Shown one piece after another: positions 1 to 7,882 of a stretch of 64,000 nucleotides of DNA; position 1 is the stretch's first letter; each line of letters begins with the position of its first letter. A program made the position numbers and the translations under genes. The stretch comes from Limimaricola sp964022235 (GTDB lineage Bacteria > Pseudomonadota > Alphaproteobacteria > Rhodobacterales > Rhodobacteraceae): positions 1-64,000 of the forward strand of contig NZ_CAXHZL010000002.1 in assembly GCF_964022235.1 (NCBI RefSeq), in the 5' to 3' direction. Below the pieces are notes generated by a model. It did no database searches. It was not told the origin of the DNA and worked only from the letters and a program-made list of their open reading frames with translations.

Positions 1-126
1 AGAATGGCCGCGTAGCTGAAACCAATCAGCCTCCGGCGAACCCGGGGCGGTTCAAACCTTAACCTGACGTACGCACAGTCGAATGCGAACGATCGCAAGC
101 TGCGCGAAGCCTTCGGGCAGCCGCTC

Positions 127-1143
127 TTGCCAGAGTTTGCCCCCACAGCACCGCCCCGGCTCGTGCCGCACGTCCCAAAGCGACGCCAACGGGGGCCCGC
201 GGTAGCGCGGCTCGTTGCCATCCTGTCGGACCTGTTCCGCCGACTGGTGCCTGACTCCCATCAGGCATTGATCGCCGGTCTGTCGGAGGCGGGCTACGAC
301 GCCAAGCTGAGCTCCAATTACCATCAAGTAATGTCATTCGAGGTCGATGGCCATGGCTTCGAGGGTCGACTCGGCTTGCTCGGAGAGGCCTACTATCCCC
401 GACAGCTCGAGCGGCGGTATCGGTTGGTAAAGCGTTTCCGTCTATTGAGCAGCCTGCTCGACCTGCGCGACGCCATGCGGAAGCTGGCCCAATACGACGC
501 ATCCCTTCCCCCTGAGAAAAGGCTCTCCCATGTTGCAGAACGACATCCCGCCCTCCCCGATCGAACCGCTGAAGCACGACAGCCTAGTGCTGCAAAAGAT
601 GACCACGATGGATGGCAAGCTCGACGAGTTGATGCCATTGCTCGATCTGCTGGAGACGGAAACCGACCCGAGTGGGCACGGGATGCTGGTCCGCGTCCAT
701 ACGGTCCTACGGGACGTACAGGAAGAGTTGCGGGTGATACGGACGGACCGCGACGAACTGAAGGCCAGCATGGAAGCGCAGAAGGAAGAGTTCCGCCAGA
801 TGGCACGAGCCATACGGGGAATGGCCAAACTCTTGGCAGCCAAGATCAGCACCTGACCTTGGCCGACCGACTTCGACAACTCGCTCCAGTCCTCCGGTCC
901 ATGCAAGCGCGGCTGGTACGGGTTGAGCATCAACCCGACGGAAGAATATTCGCTGTAATTCAGCTACCCGGACAGGATGGCGTTGCCAAACTTGAAAGGC
1001 GCCTACTTGGAAAGCGGCTCGACGCGCCTCGTATTGAAGGGGGCCTAGAGGCAGTCGAACAGCAAGATGGAGCACCGATCGGGAACGCTTTCCCACAAGC
1101 GGAACCTCCCGTTCCCGACATCGATTTCTCAACGGGGATCTAG
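127..1143 (+). CDS. Hypothetical protein, unrecognised; reading frame doubtful beyond about 530
   Basis: I do not recognise this 338-residue frame, which opens with TTG and has an in-frame stop upstream at 13-15. Residues 1-135 look coding-like, with mixed charged and hydrophobic helical stretches. Residues about 140-240 are rich in Gly, Arg and Pro, as expected of a frame shadowing another gene, and the coiled-coil ORF at 530-856 lies in a different frame there. The last 95 residues look coding-like again. Either two genes overlap, or the frame stays open by chance in GC-rich DNA, or a frameshift has fused remnants. No domain can be named. Confidence 0.28.
   Translation: MPEFAPTAPPRLVPHVPKRRQRGPAVARLVAILSDLFRRLVPDSHQALIAGLSEAGYDAKLSSNYHQVMSFEVDGHGFEGRLGLLGEAYYPRQLERRYRLVKRFRLLSSLLDLRDAMRKLAQYDASLPPEKRLSHVAERHPALPDRTAEARQPSAAKDDHDGWQARRVDAIARSAGDGNRPEWARDAGPRPYGPTGRTGRVAGDTDGPRRTEGQHGSAEGRVPPDGTSHTGNGQTLGSQDQHLTLADRLRQLAPVLRSMQARLVRVEHQPDGRIFAVIQLPGQDGVAKLERRLLGKRLDAPRIEGGLEAVEQQDGAPIGNAFPQAEPPVPDIDFSTGI
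530..856 (+). CDS. Small predicted coiled-coil protein, function unknown
   Basis: This 108-residue product starts at ATG and ends in TGA. It is dominated by charged heptad-like helix: residues about 22-105 carry regularly spaced Leu, Ile and Met with Glu, Asp, Arg and Lys, and contain the run VLRDVQEELRVIRTDRDEL. This suggests a coiled coil. Composition is much more protein-like than the overlapping +1 frame. There is no signal peptide or membrane segment. Its partner is unknown. It overlaps the 127-1143 frame, and the two are unlikely both to be real over the shared stretch. Confidence 0.45.
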   Translation: MLQNDIPPSPIEPLKHDSLVLQKMTTMDGKLDELMPLLDLLETETDPSGHGMLVRVHTVLRDVQEELRVIRTDRDELKASMEAQKEEFRQMARAIRGMAKLLAAKIST

Positions 1144-1283
1144 TATTAGCCCACACGACGCTAACGAGACACTTGTGCGCCGCAGCTCTCGGCCCGTCCT
1201 ACAGGCACATCCGCAAAAATGACCGGATTCAGTCGCAGCATCCGAGCGTTTTGAGCCGAAATCGAAGTCTTTAAATTTAATAC

Positions 1284-1310
1284 CGCAGGTAGCCTATGCT
1301 AGGTCCTGCG
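1284..1310. promoter_or_regulatory. Nested inverted repeats upstream of the lysR gene
   Basis: Outer arms CGCAGG (1284-1289) and CCTGCG (1305-1310) enclose CCTA/TAGG arms around 1293-1303. The element sits 46 bp before the LysR start, the usual place for an autoregulatory LysR site. Binding is inference; the two pairs of arms are offset by one base. Confidence 0.25.
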
Positions 1311-1356
1311 TCTCCCTACCGAAAGTGCTCGAGCTTATTCCGGATACACGCATTAT

Positions 1357-2301
1357 ATGATCAACCTGACAGCCGGCGAATACTTCCTCCATGTGGCTAG
1401 GTTTAAGTCTATCCGACTTGCGGCAGAGCGGCTGCATGTCTCACCCTCGGCGATCAGCCGACAAATCGTCAAACTCGAACATGAATTTGGGGGGCAACTC
1501 CTTGAGCGGCGGGCCGAGGGCGTAGAGTTGACCGAAGCCGGCCAAGTGCTGGTCGAGCACTTGGCCGCGGTCTTCAACCGCATTGAGGTGGCCAAAGGCG
1601 ACATCGCCGACCTACACGACCTTAAGGCCGGCACGGTGTCGATCGCGACAGTCGAAGGCATCACCGATCCGTTCCTGTCAACGCATATTACCGACTTCCG
1701 GACCCGGCATCCGAAGGTCGAGTTCCGGGTGCGTATCCGCGGCCGCGAACGCGTGCTGGAAGCGGTCGAACAGCACCTGTCGCAGATCGGCTTCGTCTAC
1801 GACCATTACTCCCACGAAGGTATCGAGACAGTCGGCCAGTGGCGCCAGCCGCTGTTGGCGCTAGCGCCTCCGAAACATCCCCTGGCTGACGGGCGCCGCC
1901 TTCGCCTTGATGATCTAGCCGAGCAGCCCTGCGTCATGCCCGACTCGGGCTTCGGCATTCATCATCTGCTCAACCGGGCCTTCTTTAAGATCGGGCGAAA
2001 ACCCGATCCGATCATCGTCGCCGACCAGTTCCACTTCCTCATTCGGCATGCCATCCGCAATAATACCATTGTCTACCTGCCGCTACAGGCGGTCCTAAGC
2101 GAAGTGAAGCTCGGGCAGCTTCTTCCCCTGAACCTCGACTGCAGCGATTTTGAGCATCGCTTCACCTATGCGGTGGTGCGGCGGGGGCAGCATCGCTCCC
2201 CCGCTTGCGAGGCCTTCATTGCCTCGATCCTTTCCGTCTTCGCAGAAGGCGAGAAATCCGATGCGGCGCTTCTCGCACGCCTGCGTACTAGTCAGACGTG
2301 A
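1357..2301 (+). CDS. LysR-family transcriptional regulator
   Basis: The product has 314 residues, the usual length for the family. An N-terminal winged helix-turn-helix (about residues 18-52, including RLAAERLHVSPSAISRQI) is followed by a periplasmic-binding-protein-like effector domain from about residue 88. The family normally activates a neighbouring operon in response to a small-molecule ligand. The gene converges on the RidA-like gene, overlapping it by 10 bp at the 3' ends. It lies upstream of the amidase/TRAP block, which makes those genes the likely targets, by position only. The ATG follows an AT-rich promoter-like stretch (1270-1282). Confidence 0.9.
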   Translation: MINLTAGEYFLHVARFKSIRLAAERLHVSPSAISRQIVKLEHEFGGQLLERRAEGVELTEAGQVLVEHLAAVFNRIEVAKGDIADLHDLKAGTVSIATVEGITDPFLSTHITDFRTRHPKVEFRVRIRGRERVLEAVEQHLSQIGFVYDHYSHEGIETVGQWRQPLLALAPPKHPLADGRRLRLDDLAEQPCVMPDSGFGIHHLLNRAFFKIGRKPDPIIVADQFHFLIRHAIRNNTIVYLPLQAVLSEVKLGQLLPLNLDCSDFEHRFTYAVVRRGQHRSPACEAFIASILSVFAEGEKSDAALLARLRTSQT

Positions 2302-2777
2302 AGCTCGACCGTGATATCGGCCTCGACCGGCGCGTTTAGCCCAAGTACGTGCTGAGTTAGAGCAGCTCGCGCGTGCCGGCCGTTCTCTTCGCCCCAAAGC
2401 GCGACAAACAGGTCCGAAACCCCATTAAGCACTTTGTGCGGCTCATAGAAATCCGGCGCACATGACACGTAACCGATCATCTTCACGATGCGCTTCACAC
2501 GGTCCAGATCGCCGAGGACCGCCTTCATCATGGCGAGATGGTTGATCGCCATCAGCCTAGCCGAGGCATATCCCTCCTCGATGGTGAGGTCCGAGCCCAC
2601 CCGCCCGACATAGGGCAGCACGTCGTCGTCGTTCTCGTCGGGCCGCGTGCCGAGCGTCCCAGACGTGTAGAGCATGTTGCCCACCACCACGCCGGGCACG
2701 TAATTGCCGATCGGTTTCGGGCGGCGGGGCAGAATGATGCCCATCTCGTTTAGTCGACGTTCTGTTTCATGTGCCAA
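2292..2777 (-). CDS. RidA/YjgF-family protein
   Basis: The 161-residue product shows the RidA fold signatures: a VVVGNMLYTSGTLG strand region, a central MKAVLGDLDRVKRIVKMIGYV segment, and a C-terminal R-A-A-L ... VEADITVEL end carrying the conserved Arg. Canonical RidA hydrolyses reactive enamine/imine intermediates. Longer homologues like this one, with about 25 extra N-terminal residues, are often catabolic partners of amidases or amino-acid-degrading enzymes. The gene diverges from the amidase gene across a 283-bp region with a strong inverted repeat. The exact substrate is not inferable. Confidence 0.85.
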   Translation of the reverse strand: MAHETERRLNEMGIILPRRPKPIGNYVPGVVVGNMLYTSGTLGTRPDENDDDVLPYVGRVGSDLTIEEGYASARLMAINHLAMMKAVLGDLDRVKRIVKMIGYVSCAPDFYEPHKVLNGVSDLFVALWGEENGRHARAALTQHVLGLNAPVEADITVELHV

Positions 2778-2899
2778 GGGGCGGCCTCCGATGCGATGCG
2801 ATGTGTCGAGGCCAAACTAGGCATTTCGAGAACGACCACGAGAGCGCAGGTGGCAACGAGGCGTTGCCGAACCGACAACAGGGCATGATCAAACCTACC

Positions 2900-2920
2900 G
2901 TGGTAAATGTTTCTTACCAC
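2900..2920. promoter_or_regulatory. Candidate operator between ridA-like and amidase genes
   Basis: The sequence shows 7-bp perfect arms GTGGTAA (2900-2906) and TTACCAC (2914-2920) with a 7-base spacer. An overlapping TACC/GGTA repeat (2896-2905) and a further TTACC copy downstream (2935-2939) are also present. It lies in the divergent intergenic region 123 bp from the RidA start and 140 bp from the amidase start, so it could control both. The binding regulator is not known; the LysR product at 1357-2301 is one candidate. Confidence 0.45.
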
Positions 2921-3060
2921 TTTAAGAACAATGACTTACCGCTCCGCCTCACGCATCGCTCTGGGCTACGACAGCTTTTGAGGCCTGAACAGGGGAGTGG
3001 CGTTACGGAAAGCTCTGCATAAGGATGACGCAACAGATTAACCGGAAGGGATGACCAAAG

Positions 3061-4431
3061 GTGCCTCAGGCTTCGCTCGAAAAGATCGCCGGCGGGCTGC
3101 GGGACGGGACCGTCGGCGCCGTTGCCCTCATGGCTGAGGCCGGGGCACGCTACGAAGCGACCGAAGACCGCCTGAACGCCTATCGGACATGGGCCGGCGA
3201 CCGCGCCGCCGCGCAAGCCGGGGCCGTGGACACCCTGCTGCGCACCGGCGTCGATCTCGGCCCGATGATGGGCCTGCCCGTCTCGATCAAGGACCTCTAC
3301 GGCGTGCCGGGCCTGCCCGTCTTCGGCGGCACGGATACCGAGTTTCCCCAAGAGTGGCGCCGCCCAGGCCCGCTCGTGCGGCGGATCCTGGATCAACTCG
3401 GCCTCGTGACCGGCAAGACCCATACCGTGGAGTTCGCCTTCGGCGGTCTGGGCACCAATCCGCACTGGGGCGCGCCGGTGAACCCTTGGTCTGCGCCGGG
3501 CGCGCCGCGCGCCGCTGGCGGATCGAGCTCCGGCGCCGGCGTCTCGTTGGCTCAGGGCAGTGCATTGGCAGCCTTGGGGACCGACACTGCTGGCTCGGTA
3601 CGCATCCCTGCCTCATTCACCGGACAGACCGCGCTCAAGACCACCTTTGGCCGCTGGTCACTGAAGGGGATCGTGCCCCTGTCGCCCTCGATGGACACGC
3701 CCGGCATTCTGGCCCGCTCTATCGAGGATCTAAGCTTTCTCTTTGCCGCGATCGAGAACCGCGACCGCGTGGACGCGCGCGACGTCGGCGGCTTGCGGAT
3801 CGGCATTATCCGTAACGTTGTCTGGGACGGAATCGATCCCGTTATTGCGGAGAACACGCAGGCGGCCTTGGCCAGACTGGAAGCGGCCGGCGCGCGGTTG
3901 GTAGAGGTCGAGGTGCCGCATCTCGACCGCGTTCTTGATATCTTCCGGCGCGGCGGCCTCGGCGCACCCGAGCTGCGCGGCTTCCTCGAGCACCAGTTCC
4001 CCGAACGCATCGCGCGTCTCGACCCCGCGGTCCGGGTGCGGGTCGACCAGGCCGACGAGATCACTGCCTCCGACTATCTGCAGCGCCGCGCGGTCTTGGC
4101 CGAATGCGGAAGTTCGGCCGCGCGGGCCTTCGAGGGCGTGGACCTGCTGGTCTCACCGACCGTGCCCGTTACGGCACCGCTGCTGGCCGATCTCAAGGAT
4201 CCCGAGATCTACCGCCAAGCCAACATGATGGCGCTGCGTAACACTGCCCTCGTCAATCTCTTGGGCTGGTGTGCCACGACTCTTCCGACCGGATTGGACG
4301 GAGATGGCATTCCCACCGGCCTTCAGATCATCGCGCCGCCCCATCAGGAAGAGCGGCTTCTCGCCGCCAGTCTCGGGGTCGAGGCGGTGCTGGGCGTGGC
4401 CTCCGACCTTTTAGGTCCGCCGCCGCTCTAA
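3061..4431 (+). CDS. Amidase signature family hydrolase
   Basis: The 456-residue protein opens with GTG. It carries the amidase-signature triad: Lys77 (SIKDLYGV), cis-Ser155 (in GGSSSGAG, 153-160) and nucleophile Ser179 (GTDTAGSVRIPA). Enzymes of this family cleave carboxamides to acid and ammonia. There is no signal peptide, so it acts in the cytoplasm. It lies 47 bp upstream of a TRAP transporter gene set in the same direction. That suggests the TRAP system imports the amide, or an acid related to it. A GatA role is unlikely because GatB and GatC are absent. Confidence 0.9.
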   Translation: MPQASLEKIAGGLRDGTVGAVALMAEAGARYEATEDRLNAYRTWAGDRAAAQAGAVDTLLRTGVDLGPMMGLPVSIKDLYGVPGLPVFGGTDTEFPQEWRRPGPLVRRILDQLGLVTGKTHTVEFAFGGLGTNPHWGAPVNPWSAPGAPRAAGGSSSGAGVSLAQGSALAALGTDTAGSVRIPASFTGQTALKTTFGRWSLKGIVPLSPSMDTPGILARSIEDLSFLFAAIENRDRVDARDVGGLRIGIIRNVVWDGIDPVIAENTQAALARLEAAGARLVEVEVPHLDRVLDIFRRGGLGAPELRGFLEHQFPERIARLDPAVRVRVDQADEITASDYLQRRAVLAECGSSAARAFEGVDLLVSPTVPVTAPLLADLKDPEIYRQANMMALRNTALVNLLGWCATTLPTGLDGDGIPTGLQIIAPPHQEERLLAASLGVEAVLGVASDLLGPPPL

Positions 4432-4478
4432 CCCGTGACCACTTCAGCCAAATAAAAAACTGACCAACAGGAAAAGAC

Positions 4479-5471
4479 ATGCCCTTCAAAACCATCAAGA
4501 TTTCGCTGACCGTTGCAGCCACTGCCCTGCTCGGCACCGCGGCTGCCGCTGCGGATTTCGAGTTCACCTTCGCACATGTTCTGACCGAAGATACGCCCAA
4601 TGCCCGCGCCGCGGTCGTATTCAAGGAAGAGGTCGAGAAGAATTCGGACGGCCGGATCGAAATCAACATTCGCCCTGCCGCGCAGCTCGGCGGCGACGTC
4701 GAGATCATCGAGCAGACTCAGATGGGCCTCGTCCATATCTCCATTCCGCCCACCGGCAACCTCGCCAACTTCAACGAGCAGATGTACCTCTTCGACCTGC
4801 CGTTCCTGATGGAAGGCGACGACGCGATGAAGCGTGTGCTCGATGGCGAAGTAGGCACCGAACTCTTGGGCACGCTCGAGGGCAACAACCTGCACGGCAT
4901 CGCGATGTGGGGCGCGGGTTTTCGCAACATGACCAACAACATCCGTCCCATCACCGGGCCGGATGATCTGAACGGCATCAAGATGCGGACCCTTCAGGCC
5001 CCGACGATCCTCTCCACCTATCGCGCCTACGGCGCAAACCCCACGGCAATGGCCTATGTGGAGGTCTACAACGGCCTGCAGCAGGGCGTCGTCGAAGGTC
5101 AGGAAAACCCGCTGGCCAACATCGCCTCGATGAAGTTCTACGAGGTGCAGGACTATATGACGATGACCAACCACGCCTATCACACCTATGCAGCCGTCAT
5201 GAACCTTCAGGCATGGGAAAGCCTGCCCGAGGATCTGCAAACGGTGGTCGAGGACGCGATGATCGTGGGCCGCGACGCGGCGCGCGAGTTCACAGTCGAG
5301 GACGAGGCCAAGATTCTCGATCAGATCGCAGACCAGATCGAGATCACCGAGCTGTCGGACGAAGGGCGCGCCGCTTTCATCGAGGCTTCGAAGCCGATCT
5401 ATGACGAGTTTCGTCCCAAGGTCACGCCTGAGCTGATGGACAAGGCGCTGGCCGCAGCCAAGGGCGAATGA
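4479..5471 (+). CDS. TRAP transporter substrate-binding protein, DctP family
   Basis: The product has 330 residues with a cleavable signal peptide (about 1-24, ending in AAAAA before DFEFTFAHV). DctP hallmarks follow, including the mid-protein KMRTLQAP stretch whose Arg normally salt-bridges the carboxylate of the ligand, and the NGLQQGVVEGQENP block. The ligand is therefore probably an organic acid, which is inference from the family. A good ribosome-binding site (AGGAAA) precedes the ATG. It is the first of three TRAP genes and follows the amidase. Confidence 0.92.
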   Translation: MPFKTIKISLTVAATALLGTAAAAADFEFTFAHVLTEDTPNARAAVVFKEEVEKNSDGRIEINIRPAAQLGGDVEIIEQTQMGLVHISIPPTGNLANFNEQMYLFDLPFLMEGDDAMKRVLDGEVGTELLGTLEGNNLHGIAMWGAGFRNMTNNIRPITGPDDLNGIKMRTLQAPTILSTYRAYGANPTAMAYVEVYNGLQQGVVEGQENPLANIASMKFYEVQDYMTMTNHAYHTYAAVMNLQAWESLPEDLQTVVEDAMIVGRDAAREFTVEDEAKILDQIADQIEITELSDEGRAAFIEASKPIYDEFRPKVTPELMDKALAAAKGE

Positions 5472-5492
5472 TCGTAACGGGGACCTGAAAAC

Positions 5493-6002
5493 ATGATCGT
5501 CTGGCTCAATCGCATCGTCGACTGGATCGAGGGGGTCTTGGTGACCGGGCTTGTCCTGGTTGCCACTCTCATCGCCATCCTGCAGGTCATTGCGCGCTAC
5601 GTCTTCAACAACTCTCTCTTCTGGTCAGAGGAGCTCATCCTCTACTCGCTTATCACGATGAGCTTTCTGACCATGGGGATGGGGGTGCGCTATGCCTCGC
5701 ATATCAGTGTCGAAGCGGTCTATGCCTTCGCGGGTCCCCGCACCGGAAAGATCCTCCAGATCGGGGCAGCCTGCCTCGGTCTAGTCTTCGCTGCCGTGCT
5801 GGTCTGGTACGGTGGCAAGCTGGTGCTGAACACCTCGCGCATGGGCCAGCTTTCGCCAGCGATGCGCATTCCCGTCGGCTACATCTATGCCGTCATTCCA
5901 ACGGCCGGCGTTTTCATGATGCTTCGCTACCTGCTGGTCCTGCGCGATTTGGTCAGCGGACGTAGTTACGAGCCGCCACAAGTCGACATCAAAACCAGCT
6001 GA
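5493..6002 (+). CDS. TRAP transporter small permease, DctQ family
   Basis: The 169-residue integral membrane protein has four predicted transmembrane helices (about residues 15-40, 48-65, 88-110 and 128-150), the standard DctQ size and topology. The family motif region ARYVFNNSLFWSEEL is present. It works with the large permease and the DctP protein in sodium-coupled uptake. It begins 21 bp after dctP-like and ends 9 bp before dctM-like, consistent with one transcript. Confidence 0.92.
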   Translation: MIVWLNRIVDWIEGVLVTGLVLVATLIAILQVIARYVFNNSLFWSEELILYSLITMSFLTMGMGVRYASHISVEAVYAFAGPRTGKILQIGAACLGLVFAAVLVWYGGKLVLNTSRMGQLSPAMRIPVGYIYAVIPTAGVFMMLRYLLVLRDLVSGRSYEPPQVDIKTS

Positions 6003-6011
6003 GGACCGAAA

Positions 6012-7286
6012 ATGGTTGGCGCTCTCGTTCCCGTATTTTTCGGCCTCCTGATCTTCGGTCTGCCGATCTTTGCTGCTCTGGCTCTCGCTGTAGCGGCCGT
6101 CTTCTACTTCTGGGGCGGAATGGACCCTGTGCTCGTGCCGATGCGCATGTTCTCGGGCATGAACAACTTCTCGCTCATGTCCATTCCCTTCTTCATTCTT
6201 GCGGCAGAGCTGATGCGGATCGGCGGATTGTCGGACCGGCTCATAGGCCTGGCCCGTGCCTTGATCGGCTGGCTACCCGGCGGGCTGGCTGCGGCGGCGG
6301 TGGTTGCCTGCCTAATGTTCGGCTCGATCTCTGGCTCCAGCCCTGCCACTGTGATCGCTATCGGCTCAATCCTGTTTCCGGCTATGGTCGAGGCCGGCTA
6401 CGACCGCCGCTTCTCGATCGGACTGATCGCCACGGCAGGCACGCTGGGACCGATCGTGCCGCCTTCCATCGCGTTGATCATCTACGGCTCGGTCACCGGC
6501 ACCTCGGTGGGCCAGCTGTTCGCTGCCGGGCTGCTGCCAGCACTGCTAATTGGCGGGCTGCTGGTCGGCTTCGCGACGTGGTACTCGGCGCGCAAGGGTT
6601 ATCCGCGCGACGCCTACCCTTCGGTGCGCAGCATCCTCGCGGCAATGCGCCGCGCCGCTTGGGGCCTAGGTCTGCCTGTGATCCTGCTGGGCGGCATCTA
6701 CTCGGGCGTCTTCACCCCTACAGAGAGCGCCGCCGCGGCCTGCCTCTACGGCTGGTTCGTGGGCGCGGTCGTGTATCGCAGCATCTCCCTGACCGACACG
6801 CTGAAGGTGCTGCGCAGCACCGGCTTGATTTCCGGCCCCCTGCTGCTGATCACGGCGGGCGCCTCCGCCTTCTCATGGCTGCTGGCCAGCACCGGCACGC
6901 CGGGCGATCTCGCGGCTTACGTTCTGTCGAGCACCGACAACCCCTTCTTCGTGATCGCCTTGTTCAACGTAATCCTGCTGCTCGCGGGCTGCTTCCTCGA
7001 CAGCGCCTCGGCGATTATCATCCTCGGTCCACTGATGATGCCGATCGCCCAGCAGTTCGGCGTGGACCCGATCCATTTTGGCGTGATCATGCTAGTGAAC
7101 CTCTCAGTCGGGATGCTGACCCCACCGGTAGGCTTAAACCTCTTCGTCGCCATGGGGGTCGCGAAGATGAGTCTGGGCGAGGTTTTCCGCGCCACCTTGC
7201 CGACGATCCTGCTGATGCTGCTGGCACTGATCCTGCTATCCTACATCCCCGCCATCAGCATGGTCCTGCCAAATCTGATGTTCTAA
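6012..7286 (+). CDS. TRAP transporter large permease, DctM family
   Basis: The 424-residue protein has about 12 hydrophobic segments. Typical DctM sequences include LMSIPFFILAAELM, GSISGSSPATVIAIG, GTLGPIVPPSIALIIYG and MLTPPVGLNLFVAMG. It forms the sodium-driven membrane channel of the TRAP complex with the preceding small permease. The gene is last in the block and is followed within 5 bp by a strong hairpin terminator. Length and motifs are complete; nothing suggests truncation. Confidence 0.93.
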   Translation: MVGALVPVFFGLLIFGLPIFAALALAVAAVFYFWGGMDPVLVPMRMFSGMNNFSLMSIPFFILAAELMRIGGLSDRLIGLARALIGWLPGGLAAAAVVACLMFGSISGSSPATVIAIGSILFPAMVEAGYDRRFSIGLIATAGTLGPIVPPSIALIIYGSVTGTSVGQLFAAGLLPALLIGGLLVGFATWYSARKGYPRDAYPSVRSILAAMRRAAWGLGLPVILLGGIYSGVFTPTESAAAACLYGWFVGAVVYRSISLTDTLKVLRSTGLISGPLLLITAGASAFSWLLASTGTPGDLAAYVLSSTDNPFFVIALFNVILLLAGCFLDSASAIIILGPLMMPIAQQFGVDPIHFGVIMLVNLSVGMLTPPVGLNLFVAMGVAKMSLGEVFRATLPTILLMLLALILLSYIPAISMVLPNLMF

Positions 7287-7290
7287 TACG

Positions 7291-7323
7291 ACACTCCGCT
7301 CAGCGCCCTGAGCGGAGTGTTTC
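7291..7323 (+). terminator. Terminator of the amidase-TRAP operon
   Basis: A perfect 12-bp stem, ACACTCCGCTCA (7291-7302) and TGAGCGGAGTGT (7309-7320), with a 6-base loop and TTT across the end of the stem. It begins 4 bases after the TRAP large-permease stop codon. The symmetric stem could also work in the opposite direction. Confidence 0.85.
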
Positions 7324-7364
7324 ATCAAGAAATCAAGATAGCTTGTTGGGTAGCCCCACGTTTC

Positions 7365-7712
7365 TTAGACGCCTTCGGTTTTCGGTTTCTGCTGCCTCTC
7401 GAGCTCGACAGGCGACCGCACCTCCTTCCGAGCGTATTCTCACGTGAGATTGCATGACATCTCAATGTAATCGAACAGGTCTCGTCTTACTTCCGCTCGG
7501 GTGCGGTAGGTGCGCCGCCTGATCCTCTCTCGCTTGAGCAGGTTGAAGAAGCTTTCCGGCGAGACTTTGTCCGCAAATGATCCGAGGATGATGGTCGAGT
7601 GCGTCGTCATGGCGGTTGCCCCTACGGCTCATTGAATGCTCGGGAACTTGGGCCCGCAGGAATGCCGTCCAATCTATGATGGTGAACCGGCTGCCATGGA
7701 CGCCCCTCTGTC
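7365..7712 (-). pseudogene. Decayed IS3-family transposase (OrfB) C-terminal fragment
   Basis: Reading the minus strand in three successive frames gives recognisable IS3 OrfB pieces. The first is RGVHGSRFTIIDWTAFLRAQ and then MSRRGNRHDDA (7590-7710). The second is SPESFFNLLKRERIRRRTYR leading to FDYIEM (7440-7590). The third is SPVELERQQKPKTEGV followed by a stop (7365-7420). At least two frameshifts separate them, and the N-terminal part with the first catalytic Asp is absent. It is therefore a dead remnant. It separates the TRAP block from the pxp operon, evidence of past insertion and rearrangement there. Confidence 0.75.
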
Positions 7713-7714
7713 TG

Positions 7715-7851
7715 TCAAGCCGTGATGCAGGTGGCGTTGATCTCCTCATGAAGGTGCATGACGACGCCGTAGAATTCGCGAGTGATGTAGCGATTTAGGG
7801 CGCGGATAGCCTCTTTAAAAACTTGCCAATCCAGTTTCTCGAAAGCGGTTC
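7715..7851 (-). pseudogene. Possible IS110-type transposase C-terminal remnant
   Basis: The minus strand encodes about 45 residues between stops, containing FKEAIRALNRYITREFYGVV. This resembles the C-terminal KEAxRxLKRYxARE helix common in IS110/IS1111-type transposases. No catalytic region is present. It abuts the IS3 remnant, suggesting nested or adjacent dead elements. Identification rests on one short motif and could be wrong. Confidence 0.35.
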
Positions 7852-7882
7852 ACTGGATTTATCACCGTCAGATCTGCCGACT

